44,524 nucleotides of DNA. Source: Deltaproteobacteria bacterium. GTDB lineage: Bacteria; Myxococcota_A; Polyangia; Polyangiales; Polyangiaceae. The stretch lies in the NCBI GenBank assembly GCA_016875405.1, contig VGRJ01000027.1:1-44524 (forward strand), read 5' to 3'. A program made the translations under genes and the position numbers. The stretch's first letter is position 1. Every line of letters starts with the position of its first letter. The notes beneath the pieces are model-generated. The model was not told the origin of the DNA. It did not search any database and saw only the letters and a list, made by a program, of their open reading frames with translations. This document shows positions 1 to 8,877 of this stretch, in pieces.

Positions 1-118
1 TGACCGTCACCCGGAACTCGCGCCCATGGTATCGACACGAAAACGTCCGAGCAGGATTGCCGAACTGGCCATGCGGGAGCTCGCGCACGTCCGTCACGAC
101 GCGGCACAGCTGCTCCAC
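1..118 (-). CDS. possible partial CDS running off the left edge
   Basis: On the minus strand an open frame reads from a GTG at 116-118 to the window edge, about 39 codons. Its composition looks protein-like (it contains VTDVRELPHGQFGNPAR), but I do not recognise the family. The same frame upstream, after an ATG near 207-209, reads 27 codons ending in SSDIQ and then meets a TAG at about 124-126. This could be the start of a real gene beginning at the GTG, or a gene interrupted by a nonsense mutation. Chance is also possible, because GC-rich DNA leaves long open frames. The rest of 1-316 shows nothing else I can support. Confidence 0.2.
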   Translation of the reverse strand, partial: MEQLCRVVTDVRELPHGQFGNPARTFSCRYHGREFRVTV

Positions 119-316
119 GATCCCCTACTGGATGTCGCTGCTGAACCGCACGGGAAAGTGATACGGCCGAGGCGGCGCGAGGGAAATCGGTCGGCAAGAG
201 CGGACCATGCCGAGGAAGGCGTGAGCTCGCAGAGCGCCGAAGCGCTCGAGCCATGCCATTCGAACGAGGCGCGAATGGTCCGTCCTTCAGGCCTCGAGAC
301 GCGCTAAGATTGAGCG

Positions 317-2032
317 ATGTCAATTGAATGTCCGTCGGATCGCTTCGTTTCGTCGGCGCTCGCCGGCGCGTTCGTCGCCCTCTGGGCCAGCGCGTCCCAC
401 GCGGAGGGGAAACACCTCGTCGTCAGCATCCCTCCGATGTTCGAGGACGCGGCTGACTTCTCAGACGGGCTCGCGGCCGCCCGCGAGTCGGGCAAGTGGG
501 GGTTCGTCGACACGAGCGGGAACTGGAAGATTCGACCGAAGTACGAGGTGGCAGCGCCCTTTCGAGATGGGCTCGCGCTCGTCAAGCAGGACGGTCGCTA
601 CGGCTACGTCGACAAGCGAGGCACCCCGGTCGTCCCGCTCTCCTACGACGACGCGTCTCACTTCGCGGAGGGTCTCGCGGCCGTGAAGAAGGACGACAAG
701 TGGGGCTTCATCGACACCAAGGGCAAGGTCGTGATCTCCATTTCGCTCACCGAGGTCGGGAGCTTCGCCGACGGGCTCGCCCGGGTGAAGCAGGGCGAGT
801 CCTGGGGCTACATCGACAAGACCGGGCAGGAGGTGGTCCCGACGCAGTACAAGAGCGCCGATGACTTCAGCGAAGGGCTCGCGAGGGTTCAAGACGCGAC
901 GAGCGAGCTCTTCGGCTACATCGACACCAAGGGAAAAGTCATCATCGCGCCTCAGTTCGGGTCGGCCTTTTCTTTCGCGGGCGGCCGAGCCGTGGTCTCG
1001 AAGGAGGCGGACCCGACCGCGGGAGATGGGAGCCTGCGCGGCCTCGCCAGGGCTGCTGTTCTCACGTCTGCCCTGTTCGAGGGCTCATGCCCGACGAACG
1101 TGGCGTGGGCGCGCCAGTCGAGCCCACGCCGATTTGGAGCAATCGACCGCGACGGCAAGGAGGTGGTCGCCATGAGCCACGACTACCTGCACGCCTACCC
1201 AGGCGGCTTCGTCGTCCGAGAGTTTGGGACTGGCGACGGCCTGCTCGGCCCCAGCGGCGCAACCGTCATGGCGCCCAAGTGGTCCAACATCGCTCCCCCA
1301 TCCAGCGGTTACATCGCCTTCCTCGAGAACGCCAAGGTGGGCTACGCGACCACCGACGGACACGTCGTGCTCGCTGCGACCTACGATTGGCCGACGGCGA
1401 AGGCGCTCGGCGGACTTGCAGGTGAAGAAGCCGACTACCTTCCTCGCAGCGTGGGCAGCGTCGTCAACGGGTTCGCTTGGTACTCGACCGGCGGAAAGTA
1501 TGGCTGGCTGCGCACCTCCGACCGACCGCTCACCCCGGCCGAGGAGTCCAAGCTCCAGGCGCGTGCCAACGCCGCAGCAAAGGTCGCGGAGGCCGCTCAA
1601 AAGGCCGCCGAGCTGAAGGCACAGCGCGAGCGGGAGCTCGCTGAGAAGAAGGCTGCCGCCGAGCGTGCCGCGCAAGAGAAACGCCTCGAAGCCGAGCGAG
1701 CAAAGCGAAGAGCGCGCTACGAGAAGCTCCCGAAGTACCTGCGGACCGAATACCCCTGCACCCTCGACAACGTCTACGCAGCTGCGCAAAACCGCCTCGA
1801 CTGCCAGGAGTTGCACTGCACCGGCTCATGTCTTGTCGCCAAGGGACGTGGACGGACGGTCGACCTCGACCTCTCGAGGGGCGGCGACCTGGATAGCTAC
1901 ATGCAAGTCAGTCAGCGATGTCAGAGCGAGTGCGAGTCCAGCGAAGCGCGCGAGTGGCGCAAGGACAACATCGCGGGCTACCCGGAGGTCTTCTGCCGAC
2001 ACCCCTACAGCGGCGAATGGCTTTGTCCATGA
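317..2032 (+). CDS. secreted WG-repeat protein with coiled coil and Cys-rich tail
   Basis: The 571-residue product starts with a signal-peptide-like stretch (about residues 11-30, ending SHAEG). A run of WG (KWG) repeats covers roughly residues 45-400, with units such as KWGFVDTSGNWKI and KWGFIDTKGKVVI. WG repeats form beta-rich repeat domains and usually serve as binding or surface modules; no enzymatic function is implied. Residues about 410-475 are a charged Ala/Glu/Lys/Arg coiled coil. The last about 95 residues hold eight cysteines, suggesting a disulfide-stabilised exported domain. The ATG at 317 lacks a clear ribosome-binding site but gives a sensible signal peptide. The gene stands alone and converges on the tRNA gene. 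The family call is solid; the role is unknown. Confidence 0.85.
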   Translation: MSIECPSDRFVSSALAGAFVALWASASHAEGKHLVVSIPPMFEDAADFSDGLAAARESGKWGFVDTSGNWKIRPKYEVAAPFRDGLALVKQDGRYGYVDKRGTPVVPLSYDDASHFAEGLAAVKKDDKWGFIDTKGKVVISISLTEVGSFADGLARVKQGESWGYIDKTGQEVVPTQYKSADDFSEGLARVQDATSELFGYIDTKGKVIIAPQFGSAFSFAGGRAVVSKEADPTAGDGSLRGLARAAVLTSALFEGSCPTNVAWARQSSPRRFGAIDRDGKEVVAMSHDYLHAYPGGFVVREFGTGDGLLGPSGATVMAPKWSNIAPPSSGYIAFLENAKVGYATTDGHVVLAATYDWPTAKALGGLAGEEADYLPRSVGSVVNGFAWYSTGGKYGWLRTSDRPLTPAEESKLQARANAAAKVAEAAQKAAELKAQRERELAEKKAAAERAAQEKRLEAERAKRRARYEKLPKYLRTEYPCTLDNVYAAAQNRLDCQELHCTGSCLVAKGRGRTVDLDLSRGGDLDSYMQVSQRCQSECESSEAREWRKDNIAGYPEVFCRHPYSGEWLCP

Positions 2033-2091
2033 GGGGGCGGCTCCGACGGCCTCGATGAGACCGATCCGACCCGTGTCCTCTGCTTCGATTG

Positions 2092-2167
<76 letters not shown>

Positions 2168-2304
2168 AACGAACGCGCCCGACATTAGCAGAATGGCGGC
2201 GCTTCGCTAGGTCTGGCGCGACCGCAAACGCGCAGCGGACGCACCCCCCTCGAGAGACGCCCGCCGCGCTCGTCATCGCCCCGACAACCGCCGGGACGCT
2301 GCGG

Positions 2305-4071
2305 TCAGAGCCTGCTTCGACGGCGCCGCCAAACGAAGGCCGCGAGCCCCGCGAGCGCCGCGAGCCCCCCCGACGGGGCAGAGGAGCCCGGCACGGCGCA
2401 GCCGCAACCTGCGTCCTCCTGAATGGGAGGCAGCGGGGCCGGAGTCGGCTCCGCCCCACCCGCACCACCCGCTCCGCCGGTGCCGACCATCTCGACGACG
2501 TAGGCGACCGAGGTGCCCTCGGGCTTGTGGGTGTCGTTGACGGGCTTCGCGCCGAGGCAGACCACGAACGTGTGATCCCACTCGGGCGCGATCGTGAACG
2601 ACTGGCCGTTCTCGGGCGGAGCGACCACCTCGAAGCGCATCTTGACGGTGTGCGACTCACCGACGCCAAGCTGACCGACCGGCGCACCGACGGCGAGCTG
2701 CTTGCCATCGACCGACGTCCCGTTTTGGTCACCAGGCTTGCCGTTGGTCTGGAAGTCCACGAGCTCGAGGCCTTCGATCGGCGCCATCCGGAAGAGCACC
2801 GCAGCGGCCGTGGCCTCGCCTACGTTCGAGAGCTTCGCGGTGACCTCGACCTGATCGCCGAGCTTGACCTCGGGCTTGTCGGCGTTGGTGTCGGACGAGG
2901 TGAAGTCCGGCGACTCGACATCAAGCTCGAGCGCGACCATCGTCGGCATGTACGAGTCGTCCGTCGTGATGGTTCGAATGACGGCAGAGGTTTGGTCGTT
3001 CTTGAGATGACCGAGCTTGTCGCTCAGCGGGATCGTCGTCAGGTCCCACCCCTGGCGTCCACCGGAGACGTTCGTGGCCGCGAACGGATCGTGGTTCACG
3101 TCCCCGAACGAGCCGCTGACGTCGAGCTTGCCGTCGATGCCGTTGACTTGGGAGCAGAAGAAATTGTTCTCGGGGTTATTGACGCCCGCGAGCTTGACGA
3201 AGTCTCCCATCGTCGTCGAGCCGATGAGCAGCTGGTCCCCTTTGAGGTCGGCATCTCCCTCGAGCGCGCTCACCGTCACGCGCCCCTCGACGGGACCCGA
3301 GTTCGGCGCGCAGAAGCCGTCGAGGACGTAGTCTTGCTGCGCGTCCTCGTCGACGAAGGAGCCGCCGACGAAAATCGAGAGGTTTCGCAGCACGGGGAGC
3401 TTGCTGTAGCGATACGCCACCACCAGCTGCCACCCCGCAGCGTTCAGCGAGTTGACGTTGGTCGCCTCGGTGGCGGGCACGCCCGAGACGCCGTACGTCG
3501 CATTGCGGTGCTTCTGAACGAAGTCGGTGACGATGCCGGAGCGCAGGTAGTAGTTCGCCGCAAAGTTCGCAGACGACTGCTCTGCGACGGTCTTCGCTGT
3601 CATCGCGTCGGGGTCGACGGAGACCGAGTCACCGTTCGCGCTGAGCGTCACAGGCGTCTCGAGCTTGTCGGTCAGGTTGAGGCCGCCGTAGTTGAAACTC
3701 CCCGCCCAGATGAGCTCCGCGTAGAGGACCTCGGCCTCGGCCGGGATGTCGAGCACGCCCGTCGAGCCGTTCTTCGTCCAGTCTGACGTCGTGCCCTTGC
3801 CCCACGGCATGCCCTTCGCCGCCGGCGTCGTGTCGACGCTGTCAGGATCGAGCGAGATGAACGTGCCGATCGAGTTCTTCGAGCCGGGACCGTTGTCGTT
3901 GTCGGCCTTGCTCAAGCCGAGCGTATTGCCGGTGCTGACGATCGCGCCCGCCGCGGTCTTCGAGAAGCGCAGCACCTGGGCGTTGGCCGAGGGGGCAGCG
4001 AAGAGCGACGTGACGGCGAGCGAGGCAGCGAAGAGCGAGTTCAGGCAGCGAGACGTGCGGCGAAGCGACAT
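2305..4071 (-). CDS. MYXO-CTERM surface protein with DUF11-like repeat domain
   Basis: The 588-residue exported protein begins with a classical signal peptide (RRTSRCLNSLFAASLAVTS, cleavage near SANAQ). The ATG at 4071 is preceded by GGAGG with 7-nt spacing, which beats an in-frame GTG further upstream. The body contains a stretch resembling a cell-surface protein domain of the DUF11/conserved-repeat type (about residues 395-500, DKPEVKLGDQVEVTAKLSN). The end is diagnostic: a Gly/Ala and Pro linker, then GCGCAVPG, a hydrophobic helix (GGLAALAGLAAFVW) and an Arg-rich tail, the MYXO-CTERM signal. In Myxococcus such proteins are thought to be processed at the Cys by a dedicated sorting protease and displayed on the surface. 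The ligand or role of the body is unknown. Confidence 0.88.
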   Translation of the reverse strand: MSLRRTSRCLNSLFAASLAVTSLFAAPSANAQVLRFSKTAAGAIVSTGNTLGLSKADNDNGPGSKNSIGTFISLDPDSVDTTPAAKGMPWGKGTTSDWTKNGSTGVLDIPAEAEVLYAELIWAGSFNYGGLNLTDKLETPVTLSANGDSVSVDPDAMTAKTVAEQSSANFAANYYLRSGIVTDFVQKHRNATYGVSGVPATEATNVNSLNAAGWQLVVAYRYSKLPVLRNLSIFVGGSFVDEDAQQDYVLDGFCAPNSGPVEGRVTVSALEGDADLKGDQLLIGSTTMGDFVKLAGVNNPENNFFCSQVNGIDGKLDVSGSFGDVNHDPFAATNVSGGRQGWDLTTIPLSDKLGHLKNDQTSAVIRTITTDDSYMPTMVALELDVESPDFTSSDTNADKPEVKLGDQVEVTAKLSNVGEATAAAVLFRMAPIEGLELVDFQTNGKPGDQNGTSVDGKQLAVGAPVGQLGVGESHTVKMRFEVVAPPENGQSFTIAPEWDHTFVVCLGAKPVNDTHKPEGTSVAYVVEMVGTGGAGGAGGAEPTPAPLPPIQEDAGCGCAVPGSSAPSGGLAALAGLAAFVWRRRRSRL

Positions 4072-4233
4072 GCAAACCTCCGAGAAGTCGAGGAACGCTG
4101 GGACCGTAGCGCCGACCACACGGCGCCGTCAAAGGCTACTTCCTGACATGTGGGGAAACATCCGCCGGCGCACTCCGCACAGAAATTCGCTCGTACGGAG
4201 CGACGGCTGCGCCCGTGAACCGAGGCCGCCTCG

Positions 4234-5772
4234 TCAGAGCGTGTAGACCTGTCGGTAGCCGTCTTCGAGATCCGAGATCGTGACGGTGACGACGCCTGCC
4301 GCATCCACCTCGTAGCGCTCCTCGATGCGCGGGCCGAGCTCGCCGAGGCGCGTGATGGGAGGCAGCCCCACGTCACCGCCACGGAGGCCGCGCTCGTAAG
4401 GGTAGTGCACGGTCGCATGCGGCGTGATGTCGCCGGTCGGCTCGTCCTCGCGTCCGAGCGCGGCGCACTCGATGAAGCGCAGCTGACCTACGGTGTGGGC
4501 GGCACGATAAGTCCGGACCGCGACGAGCGGCCCCTCACCGACGCGGGGCATCGGCGTGCCGCTCTCGAAGATGCGGTCGAAAATCTTGGTGCGGCCGGCG
4601 TCGCTCTCGCGGAACACGCCGAGGTGGCGGGTCAGGCGCTCACCGAGCTCGGTGGCGCGCTCCGTGTCGGCGGCGATGGCGAGGCCAATCGCAATCGCGC
4701 CCGCAGGGTGCGGCGAGCGATGGACACGACGACCGAAGCGCTCGCGCAGGTGCCGCGCGACGAGCGGGAGCGCGCTCGCGCCGCCGACCACGTACACACC
4801 CGCGAGCCCCGCCTCGGTGGCCGCGTTCTCGAGGTCGAGGGCGCCGGTCGACTCGGCAGAGAGCACCTCACCGAGCGCCTCGAGGCTGCGCTCCACGAGG
4901 GGTCGTACGCGCTCGTAATAATCCGCAACTTGAAGCACGATGGGCTCGCTCGGGGCGCTCTCGCCGAGGGCCTCGAGGCCGAGCGTCACGCGCCGCGTGC
5001 TCGCGCCGATCGACTCCTTGGCGGCGCGGCACTCCGCGAGCAGCGCGGGCCACGACGAGTCGGGGACGCGAGTCCCATCGAGGCCGAGCCGCTCGAGCGC
5101 GAGCACGGCCAGCGCGCGATCGAAGTCGTCCCCTCCGAGCTCCTGCACGCCGGCCGTCGATACCACCTCATATCCGTCCTCGGCGAGCCTGACGAGCGCC
5201 GCATCGAACGTCCCTCCGCCGAGGTCGTACACGGCGACGTGCTCGCGTCGGCTCGTGATGCTGCTCGCGTGCCGATGGGCAAACTCGATGCCGGCCGCGC
5301 TCGGCTCGTTGACGAGGCGGGTCACCTCGAACCCTGCGCGGCGATACGCTTCGAGCGTGGCCCAGCGCTGGCCGGAGTGCGCGTTCGCGGGCACCGAGAC
5401 CACGGCGCCGAGTGCCGCGCCGCGCTCCCGGGCATCGTTCGGCGAGACCTCCAGAATCCTCTCGCGCAGCGCCGTCAAGAACCCGGTCATCAGCTCGAAG
5501 AGGCTGACCTCGACGGCGCCAATCCTAACGCGATGGTCAGGACCATGGCGACCGAGGAGCCGCTTCCAGGAGCGCAGATGCGGCGCTCCCTCCTGCGCGG
5601 CCGCGAACGCGTCCCAACCGTGAACGAGACGCCCCGCGCAGGCGGCGCTCAGCGTCGGGACGTGATCGACGGCATCTCCGTCGGGCCCCTCGAAGGAGAG
5701 GACGGGGTAATTGCCGCGGTCGCACGCTGCGACGAGCGTGCGGGTCGTCCCGAGATCGATGCCGAAGCGCAT
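4234..5772 (-). CDS. Hsp70-family protein with short C-terminus (no lid)
   Basis: The product has 512 residues, against about 610-640 for DnaK. The actin-like ATPase motifs are present: phosphate-1 GIDLGTT (residues 4-10), NEPSAAG (155-161), phosphate-2 DLGGGTFD (183-190) and the adenosine motif VVGGASALP near residue 330. After about residue 385 there is only a beta-rich stretch like the substrate-binding beta-sandwich, and the helical lid is missing. It is therefore probably a specialised Hsp70-like chaperone rather than the housekeeping DnaK. No DnaJ or GrpE gene is adjacent. The ATG at 5772 lies immediately before the conserved N-terminus. The downstream minus-strand neighbour is the MYXO-CTERM gene, 162 bp away. 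Confidence 0.88.
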   Translation of the reverse strand: MRFGIDLGTTRTLVAACDRGNYPVLSFEGPDGDAVDHVPTLSAACAGRLVHGWDAFAAAQEGAPHLRSWKRLLGRHGPDHRVRIGAVEVSLFELMTGFLTALRERILEVSPNDARERGAALGAVVSVPANAHSGQRWATLEAYRRAGFEVTRLVNEPSAAGIEFAHRHASSITSRREHVAVYDLGGGTFDAALVRLAEDGYEVVSTAGVQELGGDDFDRALAVLALERLGLDGTRVPDSSWPALLAECRAAKESIGASTRRVTLGLEALGESAPSEPIVLQVADYYERVRPLVERSLEALGEVLSAESTGALDLENAATEAGLAGVYVVGGASALPLVARHLRERFGRRVHRSPHPAGAIAIGLAIAADTERATELGERLTRHLGVFRESDAGRTKIFDRIFESGTPMPRVGEGPLVAVRTYRAAHTVGQLRFIECAALGREDEPTGDITPHATVHYPYERGLRGGDVGLPPITRLGELGPRIEERYEVDAAGVVTVTISDLEDGYRQVYTL

Positions 5773-5832
5773 GGCGGGCGCACCCTAGTCTTCGACGGTG
5801 CGGCGAGGCAACAGCGCGCTCTCACGAGAGCG

Positions 5833-7872
5833 TCACTTGCAGGGCGCGTCGAGCGTCCCTGGCGCGACCACCCTCGCGACGCCCGTCTCGAGCTCCGTGG
5901 CGAGGAAGCACCCAAACTGGTGACGCACGCGGTCGTCGTAGCTGTAGAGGGCGTGCGGATCGAAGCCCGTCACGTTGTACGAGACGGCGACTGCGGTGAC
6001 CTTCTCGCCGGACTCGGACGTGAGGTTCAGGGCAACCGGGTACGCGAGCGACTCGCCGCGTCCATCGAGCGCGAGGGCCTCTGCAAGCCCGGCCCACGCG
6101 GGCTCGCCGGCGAGGTTCACCCCGTACGCGAGTTCGACGGCTTCGAACGTGGCGTTCGAGAAGTAGCTGTCTCCCTGCCCGACCGGTGTGTAGATGGCGT
6201 GAGGCGGGACGCCGTCCAATGGCCTCAGCGCGATGCGCGGCTGGCCGGTGATCGGGTCGGCCGGCTCGAGCGTCGCTTCGGCGAGCGCGGCCGCCGGGTG
6301 GAAGAAGTCGAGCTTGTCGTAGAGCCCGAAGAGGATCGGCCCGACCGCCTTCGATACGGCCGCGATCGTCGACTGCTCGGGCCCGGTCGTGGTGAGGAAC
6401 AGAGTGAGGTAGCCTCCCGCCCCGGTGGGGACCACCGCGCGCATTCGCGGCTCGAGGGGCGCGATGAGGTTCGTGTACCAGGCGCCCATCGACTGCCCCG
6501 CACCGACGAGTTTCTCCGCGTCGAAGCGGAACGCCGTGGCGCCAGATGGGAGCGTCGCACCGACGCACCCGTCGAGGAGCGTGGCCGGGAGCTCCAGCTC
6601 CAGCAGGGCATCGATGAAGAGCATTTGCTCCATCACCCCTTGTCGGAAGATGTCGCGCGTCGCCGGGATGTTGTTCGGGTTGACGTAGGCCGTCGCCGCG
6701 GCGCCCGGGAGGCGCTCCGGGTTCACCGGCATCGCGCTCCCCGCGGTGGCGATCCCGTGTCGCGCGAGGACGTGGGCAGGCCCTGCCCCCTTGCGCGGCT
6801 TGTCGTCGTCACCGCGCGGCGAGATCAGCGCCTGGCTGTAGCCGCCGGAGCCGTGCACGAACACCTCGAGCGGGAAGCCCTTCGCGGGCATCGCGCGCTT
6901 CGGGATCGCGATGACGACTGGCGCGCGTTCGACGCGCTGCTTGATGGGGAGCCCGTCGGCCCCGAGCTCGAACAGTCCCTCGGTGTTGAACGGCGGCATT
7001 CCACGCTGGAACTGGGGATAGTCGACGTGACCGCGCAGCACACATAGATCGGGCGTCTCGTCGTCCGGTGCGAGCGCCAGCGACTCGAGCGTCACCGAGT
7101 GCGCGTCGCGGACCTTCTTCCCGAGCTCATGGTTCTCGCGGACCACGTCGCCGGTCTTGAACACCGTCGCGGCGGCGACCTCGGTCGCTGGGATCCCGAG
7201 GCTCGCGAGCGTCTCCCACAAGGGGGCATAGACCTCCTTCGCCTTGGCGCCACGCTCGCCATCGAGGGCGCCGCCGGACGCGAGCGTCGCGAGGGAGGTC
7301 GGGACGCCGAGGGGCTTGCCCGCTGCGTCGCTCAGGCTGCGCCGCACGACCACCGCGTAGCGCTCATCGCCGCGCAAGACGAAGCCGGGACGCGCGGCCA
7401 CCGCGAGCACGTTCTCGGGGACGTAGACGTCTGGAGCGAGCACCCGCGCCACGACGGGGATCAGGCGCCCGCGGTCGGGCGAGTTGGGCTCGAGGCCGAC
7501 GAGGAGGATCGGCGCGTCCTTCGTCCCCCTTACGACAGCCGCGGGGTCACGCTCCGCGAGAGGCGCGTCGAACTGAAAGTACGCGACCGGGAGCACCGAG
7601 ACGCCGCGGCGGTCGGCGACCGCGGCCTTCAAGAGGTCGATCGTCGGCAACACCTTCGGGTTCGGAAACCCAGCAAAATCAGGCGCGCCATTCGCATCGA
7701 GGCGAAGGTCCGAGGGCTGCGGGAAGGCGAAGAACTGCCCCTCTTCGGCGAAGTCGGCCTCGAGCTCGAAGCGGGCCGTCGTCCCCTGCCCCTCGCCGCT
7801 CGGAGGCGACGACGACGAGCATCCGAGCGTGAGGGTGGCAGAGACGACGAGGAGCGCAGCGAGCCGGATCAT
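5833..7872 (-). CDS. large lipoprotein with alpha/beta-hydrolase core
   Basis: The 679-residue product starts with a lipoprotein signal (LLVVSATLTLGC, lipidated Cys18), which picks the ATG at 7872 over an upstream in-frame TTG. The C-terminal half looks like an alpha/beta hydrolase. VFVHGSGG (residues 337-344) resembles an oxyanion-hole strand, and GAGQSMG (458-463) is a GxSxG nucleophile elbow with Ser461. A GDSYF segment further on may supply the acid. The N-terminal about 320 residues are a large beta-rich domain of unknown type. A surface-anchored esterase or lipase acting outside the inner membrane is plausible, with unknown substrate. No clear Shine-Dalgarno precedes the start; TAGCCT lies 7 nt upstream of the ATG. 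Confidence 0.75.
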   Translation of the reverse strand: MIRLAALLVVSATLTLGCSSSSPPSGEGQGTTARFELEADFAEEGQFFAFPQPSDLRLDANGAPDFAGFPNPKVLPTIDLLKAAVADRRGVSVLPVAYFQFDAPLAERDPAAVVRGTKDAPILLVGLEPNSPDRGRLIPVVARVLAPDVYVPENVLAVAARPGFVLRGDERYAVVVRRSLSDAAGKPLGVPTSLATLASGGALDGERGAKAKEVYAPLWETLASLGIPATEVAAATVFKTGDVVRENHELGKKVRDAHSVTLESLALAPDDETPDLCVLRGHVDYPQFQRGMPPFNTEGLFELGADGLPIKQRVERAPVVIAIPKRAMPAKGFPLEVFVHGSGGYSQALISPRGDDDKPRKGAGPAHVLARHGIATAGSAMPVNPERLPGAAATAYVNPNNIPATRDIFRQGVMEQMLFIDALLELELPATLLDGCVGATLPSGATAFRFDAEKLVGAGQSMGAWYTNLIAPLEPRMRAVVPTGAGGYLTLFLTTTGPEQSTIAAVSKAVGPILFGLYDKLDFFHPAAALAEATLEPADPITGQPRIALRPLDGVPPHAIYTPVGQGDSYFSNATFEAVELAYGVNLAGEPAWAGLAEALALDGRGESLAYPVALNLTSESGEKVTAVAVSYNVTGFDPHALYSYDDRVRHQFGCFLATELETGVARVVAPGTLDAPCK

Positions 7873-7928
7873 GTCGAGGAGGCTACACCAAACCTGAGCT
7901 AAGAGGCCGCGGAGCCCGACGGCCCGCC

Positions 7929-8834
7929 TCAGCGTGACTGCTTCCAACGAGCGGGGTCGTACGCCTCGAGGTCGCCCGTCGCGCGCACCAAAGCGAGCGC
8001 AGCTTCGTCGATGTCAATCGGCGTCTTGGCGCGGAGTGCCGCGATGGACGCATCGCGCGCCGCTTCGAAGCGCTCTTCCGCGATGCGACGTCGAATGTTG
8101 CCATCCTCCCGCGTAAGCGGGCGCGTTTCGGACGCGGTCCTCCCCTCGAGGCGAACGAGCCACACGCGACCTCCAGCCTCCACCGGCGGCGAAACCGCGC
8201 CGACGACCTCGAGCGCGAGACCTGCTCGCGCGAGCGCGTCGGGGATCTCCGTGCCCGGCGGCATGATCCGGACGATCGCGCCGTCTCGAATCGCGACCTC
8301 CCCGAGGTCGGCGAAGTCGGCGGCTTCGGGGGAGCGGCGCGCAGCCACGGCCCGTGCGCGATCGACGAACGCTACAGCGGACAGCCTGCGCAGCTCCGGG
8401 GACGAAAACAACTCGGGATGTTCGGCGTGATAGCGGGAGATCTCGGCCGCCGGAATGGCGTCGACCGCGGGCAGGTGCCCCGCGAGCGCGCTCAGCGTCG
8501 CCTCGGCCAACGCCGCACTGCGCGCGCCGCGAGCCTCGGGTGAGGTCTCGAACCGTCGTCGGCGCGCCTCGGCGGCGAGTACCTCGAGATCGACGAGCTC
8601 TGTGAGGATGCGCTCGAGCCCGGCCCGGTCGCGGGGACGCTGCGATTCAGGAAGCGACGCGACGCGGGCCGCGACATCCCCGACCGTAAGGGGATGGCCG
8701 TCGACGACCGCGACGACTCGGGCGACCGACCGCGGGCGCAGCGCCGCCTCGTCGCACGCCACCACACCGGTCAAGACCGCGACGACCGAACCCCCGAGAA
8801 CGAGGTGCCGCACGAGGTGGTCGTATACAGTCAC
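7929..8834 (-). CDS. parvulin-like (PpiC/SurA-type) peptidyl-prolyl isomerase lipoprotein
   Basis: This 301-residue protein begins at a GTG and has a hydrophobic N-terminus ending VLTGVVAC, a probable lipobox. Next is a SurA/PrsA-like N-terminal helical region (VVDGHPLTVGDVAARVASLPE, then ILTELVDLEVLAAEA, typical of SurA_N and trigger-factor-like chaperones). A degenerate parvulin-like domain covers about residues 150-245 (FADLGEVAIRDG, ALEVVGAVSPPVEAGGRVWLVRLEGR). It should fold or escort exported proteins in the periplasm. It is upstream of and on the same strand as the lipoprotein hydrolase (56-bp gap) and divergent from the propeller lipoprotein (43-bp gap). The catalytic-domain match is weak, so isomerase activity is uncertain. 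Confidence 0.72.
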   Translation of the reverse strand: MTVYDHLVRHLVLGGSVVAVLTGVVACDEAALRPRSVARVVAVVDGHPLTVGDVAARVASLPESQRPRDRAGLERILTELVDLEVLAAEARRRRFETSPEARGARSAALAEATLSALAGHLPAVDAIPAAEISRYHAEHPELFSSPELRRLSAVAFVDRARAVAARRSPEAADFADLGEVAIRDGAIVRIMPPGTEIPDALARAGLALEVVGAVSPPVEAGGRVWLVRLEGRTASETRPLTREDGNIRRRIAEERFEAARDASIAALRAKTPIDIDEAALALVRATGDLEAYDPARWKQSR

Positions 8835-8877
8835 GGATTAGAACGCTAGCCTGGAAGCAGCCTGCCGGAGAACTTGC

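Noticed and set aside
26-307. 93-codon plus-strand open frame at the left edge
   Set aside because: Composition is charged and repetitive, has no ribosome-binding site or family resemblance, and the opposite strand looks more protein-like.
4405-7047. Long plus-strand open frame (880 codons) opposite the Hsp70 and hydrolase genes
   Set aside because: Its translation is Arg/Ala/Glu-rich without recognisable domains, and it lies antisense to two genes with clear motifs. High GC removes stops from the opposite strand.
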